From Mercurialis annua (lineage: Eukaryota; Streptophyta; Magnoliopsida; Malpighiales; Euphorbiaceae): a stretch of 64,000 nucleotides of DNA. Shown piece after piece: positions 49,001 to 60,880 of this stretch (the stretch's first letter is position 1; each line of letters starts with the position of its first letter). Location of the stretch: assembly GCF_937616625.2 (NCBI RefSeq), contig NC_065576.1, forward strand, positions 34,684,628 through 34,748,627. The letters are read 5' to 3'. Made by a program: the position numbers and the translations under genes. A model generated the notes under the pieces. It made no database searches and was not told the origin of the DNA. It saw only the letters and a program-made list of their open reading frames with translations.

Positions 49001-49599
49001 GTCAAAATCATTAACTCTCAATTACACTCACAAAATCCAAATTGCCAATAGATAAACTAGAAAATCAAATAAAATGAAATCAAAATCAAAATACAATTGA
49101 AAATGGCTGAAAATTTCACCTCTTCAATTGACACCTTTTTGCCTAGCACAAGCAATGAAAGATTTTCCGCCACCGACGCCAACACTAGTCATAAATTTCA
49201 ATTTTCTTTCGACCTAAATTCAAATAAAAATGGGAAAATTTTAGTTAATGAAATTATGGAGTTAAATCTGGGGAGAATCTTTGAACAATCTAAAAGAAAT
49301 AAGAATATGCAAGAGGATCGTGAGGTCACCACTTCTGGTATTTGTATTTTGTCAATTTGAAAAGTATATTTATGCAAAGTAAAATCTAGAAATTCAAATT
49401 CCAAAATTGGTAACTGTAAATTTCCAAATGAACTTTTGTAACCGTAATATTTACAATAAAAAGGTCTAAGTCCGTAACTGGGCTAATTTTCTCAAATTTA
49501 ATTAGTTGAGCTGGATCGGAGCTTGTTATGAAGACAAGCCCAATTAAAACCAGTTAGGTTACTTATTAAATTAATAGAAATGGGCTTATTTAAAGATAG
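46030..49599. other. No supported gene; AT-rich intergenic DNA
   Basis: About 3.5 kb of very AT-rich DNA. It holds a 52-bp tandem repeat (48374-48530). A GC-neutral patch at 48900-49360 includes a plus-strand frame of 87 residues (49097-49360, ATG to TGA). That frame is rich in Asn, Ser and Thr, with no recognisable domain or splice partners. It could be a short exon or chance. Confidence 0.4.
48374..48530. repeat. Tandem repeat, three units of 52-53 bp
   Basis: CTATTAGTTAACCATCA starts at 48374, 48427 and (with one base changed) 48479. Each copy continues through ATATAGTATCCCTAATTATTC. Scattered GTTAACTAAT words at 47740-47900 resemble the same motif on the other strand. Confidence 0.8.
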
Positions 49600-49608
49600 A
49601 TCTTTTTT

Positions 49609-51936
49609 GAGAAAATTAGGATAAATACTCCATTTTTAAAAATAATTTGATTTCCTACTTCAACAAGGAAAAGATAAAGAAAATATCTTACCTTTTTATT
49701 GTTTTTATTTTTTTTACTCTAACACATGTTTATATTGTAATTATGCCTAACTTTTATTATTATCTTACTCTAACTATTTTTTTATTTTAAGTGACAACTG
49801 TCACTTTTTTCTTTTTTCTCTCTTTCTTTCTTCTTATTCTTCTTCTTCTTCTTCTCTGTTTGTTTTTTTTTGTCATTTTTTTATTTTTTCTTCTTCTTCT
49901 TCTTCTTCTTCTTTTCTTTTCCATTTTTATTCTCTTCTTTTTTGCCGCTCTGCCATTAGGCCGCAGCCGCTCTGCCATCAGGCCGCAGCCACTCCGCCAT
50001 CATTCTACTGTCGCTCTTCGTTCGTTTCATATTTGATTTTAGAATTTTTTTTTCTTAATTCGTGGTGATTAATACGATTTCTGTTAACTTTCAGATCTAA
50101 ATAAATTACTCTTTGATTTTTTCAATTTTAGATCTAAAAATCTGCATGAAAAACGATTTTATGATGAAAAAAACGATTTTATGCACAAAAAACGATTTTA
50201 TGCACAAAAAACGATTTTCTGCAAACAAAACAGCATCTGATTATCATATGAGTATCACTGCATTATCATCACATTATCATAGCACTGTAGAAAAGATAAT
50301 TTTTATATAGAAAAACATCCTCTGATTATCATATGAGTATCACTATATTATCATGTAATTATCATAACAGTGCAGGAAAAAAATTTCTGCAGAAAATAAT
50401 GTTTGATTATCATATCGTTATCATAATATTATCATATATCGTTATCATAACATTATCATATGATACTTATATGGAATTATTTTTTACATAAATAGTGTCA
50501 TATGATAATGTTTTATCATATGATAACGAGATGATAATATTTATGGTACATATATGATAACATCTATGATAATGTATGATAAAATAGTGTTTGATTATCA
50601 TGTCGTTATCATAACACTGGAGTATGATAATGAGATGATAATGAATTATGATAAGGTTATGATAATTAGATGATAACGTACGTGAAAATAGAATAACAAA
50701 AAGATTCATGACACCGGTATGATAACCAGATGATAATAATATAATAAAGTTATGATAATATTATGATAATATGATACCTATATGTAAAACAATTACAGAA
50801 AAATTATGATAATGAGATTATAATGTAAAGATAATAGTATGATAATATGATACCTGTATGAAAAAAATAATTATAAAAAATTATGATAACGAGATGATAA
50901 TGTGAAGATAATAGTGTGATAATATGATACATGTATGAAAAAAACAATTACAAGAAAATTATGATAATAAGATGATAAGGTGAAGATAATAGTATGATAA
51001 TATGACCTTATTATACTTCATTATCATACTATTTTCTTCACATTATCATCTCGTTATCATAATTTTTATGTAATTTTTTTCATATAGGTATCATATTATC
51101 ATACTGTTATCATAATTTTATTATTATGTCGTTGTCATAACATTATCATTTAGGTACAATAATACATTATCATCTCGGTATCATATGATTATATTATGAT
51201 AACGAGATGATAATACTATGATAACAACATGATAATCAATTTTTTTGAAGAAAATCTTTCTTAATGCAGTGTTATGATAACAACATAATAATACAGTGAT
51301 ACTCATATGATAATCAAAGACTGTTTTTTTTTTATAAAAAATCTTTTTTCTGCAGTGTTATGATAATCATATGATAATCAGATGCTGTTTTTTTTGCAGA
51401 AAATTGTTTTTTTGTGCATAAAATTGTTTTTTCATCATAATATCGTTTTTTCATGCATATTTTTAGATCTAAAATTGAAAAAAATTCAAGAGTAATTTAT
51501 TTATATATGAATGTTAAAAAATCGCAATAATCACCATGAATTAAAGAAAAAATAAAATATGAATGAATAATGCAGCGACGGTGGAGCAATGAAGAAACGG
51601 CGGCGAAGCGATGAAGAAACGGCGAAGAAAGAAAAATGGAGAAGAAAAAAAGAAATAAAGAAGAAGAAGAAAATTGACGAAGAAAAAAAAACACAAGAAA
51701 AGAAGAAGAAGAAGAGGAGAGAGATAGAAAAAGAGAGGGAAATGTAAAAATATGACAGTTATCATATGAGGTACTTAGAGTAAAAAATTAACAAAAAGTA
51801 GGTACAATTATAATATAAACATGTTTTAGAGTAAAAAATAAAAGCATTAGAATTATGAGGAATTTTCTCTATTTGTTTCTTATTGAGGTAGGAAATCAAA
51901 TTATTTTAAAAAATAGAGTATTATTCTAATCTTCCC
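49609..51936. mobile_element. Foldback MULE, larger copy
   Basis: It starts GAGAAAATTAGGATAAATAC and ends GTATTATTCTAATCTTCCC, flanked by a perfect 9-bp TSD, ATCTTTTTT (49600-49608 and 51937-51945). The inverted similarity covers much of the element. A CTT-rich tract and GC-rich patch on the left (49800-50000) mirror a GAA-rich tract and patch on the right (51570-51720). TTATCAT words on the left face ATGATAA words on the right. The frames of poly-Leu/Phe or poly-Arg/Lys are low-complexity translations. No transposase is present. Confidence 0.8.
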
Positions 51937-51945
51937 ATCTTTTTT

Positions 51946-52736
51946 TTCATTTTTATATTTTCCCTTTTCACAAATATAGTATTATTAAAGTCCTAATATG
52001 TGCTGCTCTTTTTTTTTTCTTTTTTATAGAATCTCAATTTGCCGTCTCCAAATCCCACCCAAAGGATCATTATCTTTCAGTTCTTGTTTTCTTTACTTTC
52101 TTCTCTAGTTCTTTTAAATATTTTAATTTGATTCTTCATCGCAATTTTTTTGATGTAAGATTGCGATTAATTGATTGAAAAATTAAATCCTTCTTCGTGG
52201 TGATCGGTGTTGCAAAAATTTCGAATGAACAGAGTGTTTAAAGCTTGAGGCATAATATGAATGTCATTTCCCTAAAAGTATATTCAAGTATATACCCCAG
52301 GATATAACAGCTCTTCTACTTAATCTCAGAGTAGGAGCAGGAATAGCAGTATTTGAATATATGCTACGATTTTTGTATCTCATCTAATCCAGCAAATCTG
52401 ATATTAAACTTTTAAAATAAACTTAACAATCAAATTAATGAATATAGACATTACTTAGAGAAAATACAAAGTAATCAAAAATAATAGTAGCTGAGATAGT
52501 GGAGGAGGTTAGCAAAACGTGTTTAGTAAATAAGTAAAACATATTAAATAAAAAAGGTTTAGTTAAGGTTTTTTTGAATTTCAAGGCTTCAACCAAAAAT
52601 ATATTTTACATGCTAAAATATGGGATTCTCAGATAATCCTTTAAGAATAATTAATTAAATAAAAAATAATTACAGGTTACAAAAAGATTAATCGAGCCTC
52701 GGACCAAGCCCACTCGATTTCATCATCCACCCCACA
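51946..52736. other. No gene seen
   Basis: AT-rich intergenic DNA with no supported frame and no repeat boundary that I can define. Confidence 0.45.
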
Positions 52737-53078
52737 CCCAAACCCAACTCTAAAGAGGGGGGGGGGGGGGGGGGGGGGCGAGCCCATTCCCTTCTCTTCA
52801 ACACACTTATAAGCTCATAATACACTTCTCTTAATAAACCCATATAAGGAGTGTTAAACTTTTCATGTGGGAATATTGGTTTTGAAATAACACTTTAAAC
52901 AAGCAAAACCCAAACCCAACTCTAAAGGGGGGGGGGGGGGGGGCGAGCCCATTCCCTTCTCTTCAACACACTTATAAGCCCATAATACATTTCTCTTAAT
53001 AAACCCATATAAGGAGTGTTAAACTTTCTATATGGGAATATTGGTTTTGAAATAACACTTTAAACAAGCAAAATACGC
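52737..53078. repeat. 172-bp tandem duplication with poly-G tracts
   Basis: CCCAAACCCAACTCTAAAG starts at 52737 and again at 52909, and the two units are nearly identical. Each contains an uninterrupted G run: 22 bases at 52757-52778 and 17 bases at 52927-52943. The unit lies downstream, on the minus strand, of the copia pol remnant and may belong to that element's 3' end or LTR. The run lengths may be inexact because homopolymers are prone to sequencing error. Confidence 0.85.
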
Positions 53079-53645
53079 AACAATCCCCCATTTATTTAAA
53101 AAAAATGTTTACTGGACTAGTTTCTCTATTTAAATATAAATACATATGTTTCGGTGTCTTTTGGACTATGAACCAAAACCTGAAAAGAAAAATTATAATC
53201 CATGGTAAGTCTGGTGAAGTTTTAAACTTCTATGAACCAAGAATTCTATTTGTAAGTTATAGTTGTCAACAATCACATTATTCTTTTACAAGTTGCTACT
53301 CAACACGGTTATGCGCTAATAGGCCGTGCGCGTGCCTAGATATTCATGAGTGCTCTAATGATTTAGCCATAAATTATATAGGAGCGGCCTCACTCCACAC
53401 TAATGTAGGTAATTTCATCAAGTTTATATAGCAACTATATATAAACCATCCTTAAGAAATATGAAATCATTAAGAGTTATAAACTCACCCTTACAATAGT
53501 TGCTTCTAGTACAACCTACACCATAGGAAAGAACTAAATTAAAATTTAGTACTAGCAGGATTAACACATGACTTGTTATTACCCGTATGAACCAGATTCA
53601 TGGGATCTCCAATCACAGAGGCCGGGTTACCATCACAGTTAATAC

Positions 53646-55722
53646 TCAAATTGGCATAAGTCCTGTTCCCCTCGATGTTTCAAGGATTAATTTCCTTCCC
53701 AAAAGTTTAGTCAGAAGATCGGCTAAATTCACTTCTGACCTCACATAGTCAATGGGCATAATTCCATCCTTTTGCAATTGCTTTACCACATCATGTTTTT
53801 GACGTAAATGTATATTCTTACTATTGTAAGTCATATTCTTGGCAATGTCTATTGTCGTTTGGCAATCACAATGCATAGACACTGAAGGAGTTGGTTTTAT
53901 TCCCAAAGGAATACTAACTAAGAAGTTTTTCAACCACTCAGCCTCATTGCCAGCTAATTCCAGAGCTATAAACTCGGACTCCATAGTAGACTTGGCAATT
54001 ATCATTTCCTTAGATGATCTCCAAGCAATCGCACCTCCTTCAAGTGTAAACACATAACCATTAGTGGATTTTGTCTCATCTGAATGAGAGATGCAGTTAG
54101 CATCACTGTATCTTTCTAGTACAATGGGAAATCCACTATATAGGATACCATAACTCATAGTCCCACTCAAATATTTCATTAGTGTGACAATGTAATTCCA
54201 GTGATCACGGTTGGGATTATGAGTATATTTACTCAATCTGCACACAACATAAACTATGTCAGATCGAGAGAAATTCATCAGATGCATCAAACTCCCAATA
54301 ACCTGACCATACTCAGTTTGAGCCACAGGGTCTCCTCTATTCTTCATTAATTGAGTGTTAGCATCATAAGGAGTACTCACATGTGTGACATCAAAATGTC
54401 CAAACTTCTTAAGAAGTTTCTCAATATAATGCCCTTGTGATAGCATAATAATATCACCATTCCTTATGATTTTAACACCCAAAATCACATTTGCTTCACC
54501 CATATCTTTCATATCAAATTGAAAGAAAGAAAAGACTTTGTCTCATGTATTATACCAAGGCATGTACCAAAGATAAGCATGTCATCCACATACAAACAAA
54601 TGATGACAAATTCACTTTCAATCACTTTAGTATAAACACATTTATCGACATTAGTTGAGGAAAACCCATCACTAATTAGAATTTGATCAAATTTCTCATG
54701 TCATTGTTTAGGAGCTTGTTTCAAACCATATAATAATTTCAAAAGTTTACAAACTTTGTTCTTTTGTTTAGGAACAACACAATCCTCGGGTTGAGTCATA
54801 TAAATTTCTTCTTCTAACTCGCCATTTAAAACTGCAGCTTTAACATCCATTTGATAAATAAAAAGTTTATGAATTGAAGAAGGCAATTAATACTCTTATT
54901 GAAGCAATTCTAGTCATAGGGGTAAAAGTGTCAAAATAATCAATATTTGGTTTTTGTTTGAAGAACCTTTTGCAACCAATCTAGCTTTTTATTTTTCAAT
55001 TGAACCATCAAGATTCATTTTTCTTTTAAAAACCATTTACATCTAATGGGTTTTGCACCAGGAGGCAAATCGACTAAACCCAAGTATTATTTTAGTTAAT
55101 TGAATCAATTTCAGTTTTAATAGCTTCTTTCCAAAAAACAGACCCAGAAGAAGAAATCGCATCATTATAAGTTAAAGGTTCATTATCAACCAAATACGTA
55201 TAAAAATCATTTCCAAAAGAATTTTCAATTCTTTGTCTCCTACTACGTCTTAACTCCTCAATAGAGTTGACTGTTATATATTCAATTTTATTTTCATTCA
55301 CAGTTGGCATATGATAAATTGACTCAGTTTTTAGTGGATACACATATTCAGCATTTTTAGTTTCAGTAATTTTATTGCAATCAAGTACATCACTTTTCAA
55401 TACAAAGAATCTATATGCAGCACTATGTTCGGCATAGCCAATAAACATACAAAGAGGTCTTAGAACCTATTTTTCTTTTTTAGGGTCAGACAATGTTACT
55501 TTAACTAGACACCCCCACACTTTTAAATATTTCAAGTTGGGTCTATATCATTTCCACAGTTCATAAGGTGTTTTACCAGTTTTCTTATAGGATATTTTGT
55601 TCTGTATATGACAGGCTGATAAAATTTCTTCGCCCCACAAGTTATCACTAGCAGAAGAACTAACAAGTAGTGCGTTCATCATTTCTTTTAGGGTTCTATT
55701 TTTTTCTTTCTACTACTCTGTG
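53646..55722 (-). pseudogene. Truncated Ty1/copia pol (integrase end, reverse transcriptase, RNase H)
   Basis: On the minus strand, from 55722 downwards: an integrase remnant (RTLKEMMNA, NLWGEEIL, KTPYELW, LKYLKVWGC), a linker (RRSRRQRIENSFG, then FWKEAIKTEIDSI), reverse transcriptase ([18 protein letters not shown] and YGLKQAPKQ, then the catalytic YVDD near 54570-54610), and the 3' RT plus RNase H part (53646-54512, 288 residues). RNase H retains YSDAN, MESEF and HCDCQTT. Frames change several times and stops interrupt the linker, so no polyprotein can be made. Gag, protease and most of integrase are missing, because the copy is cut off at 55722 where a gypsy LTR begins. The type resembles Tork/TNT1-like plant copia elements. 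Confidence 0.88.
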
Positions 55723-58426
55723 TTTTTCCGATGTTGTTTTGATTTCTCAAAATCGTGTTTTGGCTCGTGTGACTTTTGATATGTCGTTTTGGATTTGTTT
55801 TGTGTACTTTGGACCTTGGGCATCAACTTTGGGGCTTGAAATCAAGTCGTGATGCGTTAGAGAAGTTTTGGGCAATGCCGGAAGGAATTTTAATTTTTAT
55901 AATGTGTATTTAAAATAAATAGTTTGATTTTTCATTTAGATAAAAAAAATTACATTATTAATAAAATGGTTATAAAGGGTAAACTTGTTTTTTTAGATTA
56001 AAAATAATAGTATTAATAAAATATTTGTAAAGGGTAAGTTTGTAATTGTGTTTTTTAAACAAGCCCTATTTATGAAAGATTATAAATATCTAAACCCTAA
56101 TCTCTTAATATAAAATCAAAAAAGACATTGAGATTTTTTTTATAGGCAGCCGCATAATTGATCTTGCAGTTCACTTTTTCTAAGCTATCTATTATTTCAA
56201 GGTGAGTCTTACATATTAATTCATAAAGTTTGAAAGTTTATTATTGATATAAATATTGATGTAGAGAATTGACTTTTGGTGCCTAGGATTAAAGGAATTT
56301 GTTGTATATATTTTTCAATAGAAACCAACTCTTTTACTTACACGTTCTACGATGGTTTTGATTTTTGATTTGGTCTCTGTTATTAATTCTTTAGGCTAAG
56401 ATTGTTTTGGATTTGCTTTTTCTGATATGGGTTCCCAGTGCCATTCACATCTAGAATACAAATTATTTATTGTTTATGATTGATTCCATTCGTGGGTTCG
56501 ATTCTTGTTATTGCTGTTCGAATCAACAATGATAGTGGCTACCTATATGTTTAATTTCAGCAACTCATTGATAGCTTTTTTTTCAAATGATTCTTGTTGT
56601 CTTAAATTGTAAATGGAAAATTTTAATTCGTCATTTATATGTGGTGTTTTGGCTATGTTGTTTCACTGTTTCATATTAGGTTTTTCTATTGATTATTATT
56701 ATTAAAATAATTATGTTTAAACTGATAATTTCCAATTTTACAACGGATTTTTCAAATATCGTTTTGATGCTAAATTACTAATTGATAACATTATTTTAAA
56801 TCTGAAAAATAATATTATTTTATTTATATTTATTTTATAATTGGCTTGGTATTAATAGTTATACTCTAAAAACGATTATTACATTATAGTCTAAATTCAT
56901 ATAATTACTTGGGTAATTATTGTTTAATTTAAACTTTGCCTTGACGTGCCAATTTGGCTGATTTACGTTTTAAGATTTTAAACAATTTTTTTTATTTTTT
57001 TTAATTAAGTAAATTGTTAGTAACTATTGGTTACTTGAGTTTTAAGTTATTGAGTTCCGTTTTAAATATTGATTTATTATCTTATCAAATTTTTAATTTG
57101 AGAATTATAAACTATGGTTTATAATTTTGATAAAATATTTTGGGTCGTGTTAGACTTGTGTCACTCGACATGTGAGGTAGCTTGGTAGTTATCGGTAACT
57201 CGGCTACCCCATTATTTGAAATTTAAATTAATTTATTATTTAAATAATATCTCTCCGAAATGGATTTTAAGCGAGAACTCAATACACTTGTATTATTTTG
57301 GGCATTACAATTTATTTGAGCATTGTGTTTACTCTGGATTGCTTTACCATGATTTGTTGTTTGTGCTAATCCTATATGGTGTCTAGTACTGTCTAGAGTT
57401 AGGGTCTGTTTTTAATTATGATTTTATGCCTTGTCTAGACCTGTCGACTATTCGTATTTCAGAGGCGAACCAAAGTTAGATTGCTTGTCAGGTTTCACGA
57501 GGAATAGCAAGCAGTGAGTTTATTTCTCTATTTACCTCTTTATTAAGCAAATATTATATTTTATATATGTATATGTGTAAACAGCTTTCGAACTATTTTT
57601 TCGGCATTGTGGATTTGATTTGAAACGTGCTACTCGATGGGCATCATCGGGGCTGCGTGCGTGCCAGTAATGATTATTATGGTATTGAGGTAGGTCTGAG
57701 ATACGTCTCACCTTAGTGAGGGCACTGGTGGAAGATACGTCTCCTGTGCTCACTATTTATTAAGTGGTAGTCGGGGATCGGTTATTGAGATACGTCTCAC
57801 GGACACGACAATGTATTTAGAATTGTGGTTTAGGGTTTCATTGATAATCCATAATGAACAAATGTTTTATTAAACGTTTTAAAGGTTTTTTAACTTAATA
57901 AATGTAAATGGTTATATAAACTCTACTCAGTAAATCTGACCTTATTGTTTTCCCAAATTTTTCAGGTTTATGATTTGAGCATTGGTCGATCTCCGTTTCT
58001 TCATTCTCAGAGGTTCTTTATTTTATTTCAGAATAAAAGAGTCGAACTATTTTAACTCTTAGACCGCATTAGTAGTATTAGTTGATTTATGACTTAGTCT
58101 TATGCTTATTGTTTTAGACTATTGCTTGTTGGTATAGTCCAACTATTATGTTATCAGTTTTGGCATGGTTATAGTAATTTTGGTATTATATATTATTTTC
58201 CATGCTGTTGGAGTTTAATTTGAGATTAAGTATACTTTGAATATATGTTGCTTATATGTGCTGCTAGACTAGGTTGGAGTATCGGTTATCCCCTAGCATG
58301 TGGTTTTCTGCAGGTACATTGTTTTAAATGTTATAAGTTAGTTATCCGCAAGGCTAGCTATGGGTTTTGGTACAACCATACCCATACCCTAGCGCCGGTC
58401 ACGATTCATGAAAATGGGTCGTGACA
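55723..58426 (+). mobile_element. 5' LTR of a Ty3/gypsy element
   Basis: It ends CCCTAGCGCCGGTCACGA...GGGTCGTGACA at 58426, followed by an initiator-tRNA-Met primer site (58431-58442) and a gag remnant. The start resembles the LTRs of the 11788-22009 element after their first dozen bases (TGTGTTTTTCCGATG). At about 2.7 kb it is close in length to their 3' LTR. The ACGTGCTACTCGATGGGC block is at about 57624-57642. The first bases of the LTR seem to be lost at the copia junction. No 3' LTR is in the window. Confidence 0.8.
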
Positions 58427-58430
58427 AACT

Positions 58431-58442
58431 TGGTATCAGAGC
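58431..58442 (+). other. Primer binding site, initiator tRNA-Met
   Basis: TGGTATCAGAGC, four bases after the LTR end, identical to the site at 14974-14985. Confidence 0.9.
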
Positions 58443-58752
58443 TTTGGTTTCAAACCAAGGCCTTCTAATTGCTAATTGTTTAATTGTTTTGGCATATTAA
58501 GTGGTTAACTTGTCCTAGGAATTACTGCGGAATTAGGATTCGAGTCTTGTCTTTGAAAAGTCGTCTTTTGTTTTCAAAACTTTCTGCCTGCCCCTATAGG
58601 AATGTCGTGAGTCAGTCTTGTGAATTTATTTGCTTTATTGCTTATTATATGGTTGTTTTCACTTGGGTGATTACTTTTTGGCTGATTCGCCATGTTGTGA
58701 TTATATGGTTAATGTTTTGTTTGTATTAAGGATTTCTGTTTCATTCTTAGGA

Positions 58753-59828
58753 ATGAATACGCGTACCCGTGCTGCGTCTCAGCAAAATGCTGAGGCTGAT
58801 GACGCAATCTCTATGGAGGTGAACCAGAATGAACCAGAGGTTCAAGCTGGTAGAGGACTAGCAGGCAGAGGTCAAGTTGGTCGGGGTCGAGCTGGTTGAG
58901 GTCGAGGTGGCCGAGGTCAAGCTGGCCAAGGTCAAGCTGGTAGAGGTAGAGGGAGAGGCGTAGGACGCGGTGCTGTAGAGGCTGCTCAAGCACTAGGTGT
59001 GGCACAACCTGAGTTGGACGACGTTGACTCCAACACCTTTTTGGCTGGAGTTGCTGCTTTACAACTCAACAAAGTTCAGCTGCAAGCGGGACAGGTCGCT
59101 ATGCAGGATCAGTATGCGGTTTTGGGTCAGATTGTTCAGCAGCAGCAACCACAGGTTGGTAGTGCAGCAGTTGGTGGTGTCGGAACCACTGACAGAGATC
59201 TGGTGTTGGCTTACATCAGGCTGAAGCCAACTGAGTTTGACGGTTCTGGAAACGCATTGGATTTTCTCGAGGAGGTTGAGCAGAATGCTCGGCGACTTCA
59301 GGCTACCTAACGTCAGACTGTCGTACTAGTTGAGATGTCTATGAAGGGTTCAGGTGGGGACTGGTTTCGTAGAGACATTCATCCTGAGTTGACTACTATC
59401 ACTTGTGCTAACTTTGTGGCGAAATTCAGAGGATTCTTCTTGCCATTTTCCTTGACACAGGGTCATAGAGACAGATTGCTGAAACTTTCTAGAGATGATA
59501 GGTCATTATCCGAGTACACGACGGAGTTCGTGAGGTTGGGTCGGTTTGCTCCGGACATGTAGGTAGATCCACAAAGAGTGAACGACAGATATGTAAAGGG
59601 CTTAGGACGCGGTTTTATGAGTTTGCTGACTGAACACGCAGAGAATTTACAGATGTAGTGGACAATGCTCTTCGTCTGGAAAGCTCATTGTTGCAGTTTG
59701 GGGAGATTTCTTGTTCTTCCCAGACTAAGAAGTCTTCTGGCCCTGGATAGCAGAGTAGTGGTGGTAGCTACCAATCGACACCTTCTCAGTACAAGAACAA
59801 AAAGAGGGGTGTCAAAAAGAGTTATCAT
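58753..59828 (+). pseudogene. Ty3/gypsy gag, broken and truncated
   Basis: Starting at ATG 58753 (MNTRTRAASQQNAEADD) it encodes an RG-rich N-terminal part, then the retrotransposon gag core (YIRLKPTEFDGSGNALDF, FLPFSLTQGHRDRLLKLS, LSEYTTEFVRLGRFAPDM). Stops interrupt it at 58897, 59308, 59560 and 59748, plus a frameshift near 59640, after which FTDVVDNALRLESS continues in another frame. The zinc-knuckle region, protease and pol are absent, because another LTR-like sequence starts at about 59829. Together with the LTR upstream it is the 5' part of a chromovirus-like element. Confidence 0.85.
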
Positions 59829-60850
59829 CCTCTTTTGTGGGTAATATAAAAACAACATTACACCAATTTTAGGTCATAACTTTACTCTAGAGAATTATTC
59901 CCTTTTGCTATTACTTTTCTTAGAATAGAATCTCTTTAGAAGGAAGTGTTCCATAGCTTCCTCCATTGTTGAAGCTCTTAAAGCTTTATTTGCTTTGCAT
60001 GAACAAGATCTTCATTATTATTGCAAGCTTATTTGTTATTGAATCTTCATTATATCTTGTGATTGATTGCTCTACTCATTTAATTAAGGTAACCCATCTT
60101 TACTTTATAATGCTCTATTACTCTTATTCATTGATTGCTTGTGTTGCTTTAAGTATGAGTGGCTAAACCCCCCCTTGTTAGGGGGTTGGTATGATAACTT
60201 AGGGTTTTATTGATTGGTTGGTTCTTAGTGTTGTATGCTTATGTTTCACTCCTATTGCTTATTGCTTGATTAGGATTAGCTACCTTAGTCATGTTTAGAG
60301 TTTGATTGATACACCGAGAGGTGGTTGATTAGATTGACTAATAGGATTGAAAACCTAGATTTTAGAGCACCACGAGAGTGGGTTTGAACCTAGGTGGCCC
60401 TAGAGTGGATTGATTAATCGCTAGTTAATGATTTGGTTTTGCCGTGTAACACGAGAGTGAGCTTGGTATTGATTAGATAATTAGATAGCGGTTTTGTCAT
60501 TCTTTGAGGCTCGAGAGAGCGGGAATGATGTTTTAGACCTCGCTCGGTCCGTAGCAACTTCCAATTTGACCAACCATGAAATGCATGACCTAGGTGGGAC
60601 TACCAATCCCTTGACGTTTCCCTTCTATTGAATTACAACTTTGATAATTAGTGTTTCTTTAGTTGTTAATTGCAATTTCGTGCTTAGTAGAATTCTTAAT
60701 TAGTAATTGGATACTTGAAACTTCAACCACTTTTGTTTTGCTAAACGAATTGGATCATAGCTAAATTTCATTCTCGTCAATCACTCCTATTTCACTCCTT
60801 GTGGGTTCGACCTCGTATTTACCGAGTATTACGAGTTGGGTTCTATCTCA
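59829..60850 (+). mobile_element. Truncated LTR-like sequence, left arm of a large inverted repeat
   Basis: It begins TCCTCTTTTGTGGGTAATAT and corresponds, inverted, to the inner 1 kb of 60881-62391. Shared blocks include CCTCCATNNTT, GAACAAGA, GGCTAAACCCCC, GAGGCTCGAGAGAGCGGGAA, CGAGAGTGAG and TGTGGGTTCGAC. It lacks the outer 0.5 kb of the other arm, so it starts near the presumed promoter. Frames inside (66 residues at 59966-60166) are not supported. Confidence 0.6.
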
Positions 60851-60880
60851 AAAACTTGTTGGCGATTTTACTCACCAACT

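Noticed and set aside
49097..49360. 87-residue plus-strand frame as a gene
   Set aside because: It starts at an ATG and is open, but has no recognisable domain, splice partner or repeat evidence. Noted under the intergenic entry only.
49787..50036. Poly-Leu/Phe (plus) and poly-Arg/Lys (minus) frames
   Set aside because: Direct translations of a CTT/AAG tract at the end of a foldback MULE.
60851..60880. Primer binding site between the two facing LTR-like arms
   Set aside because: TTGGCGATTTT does not match a tRNA 3' end that I can name, and the segment is explained as a spacer of the inverted repeat.
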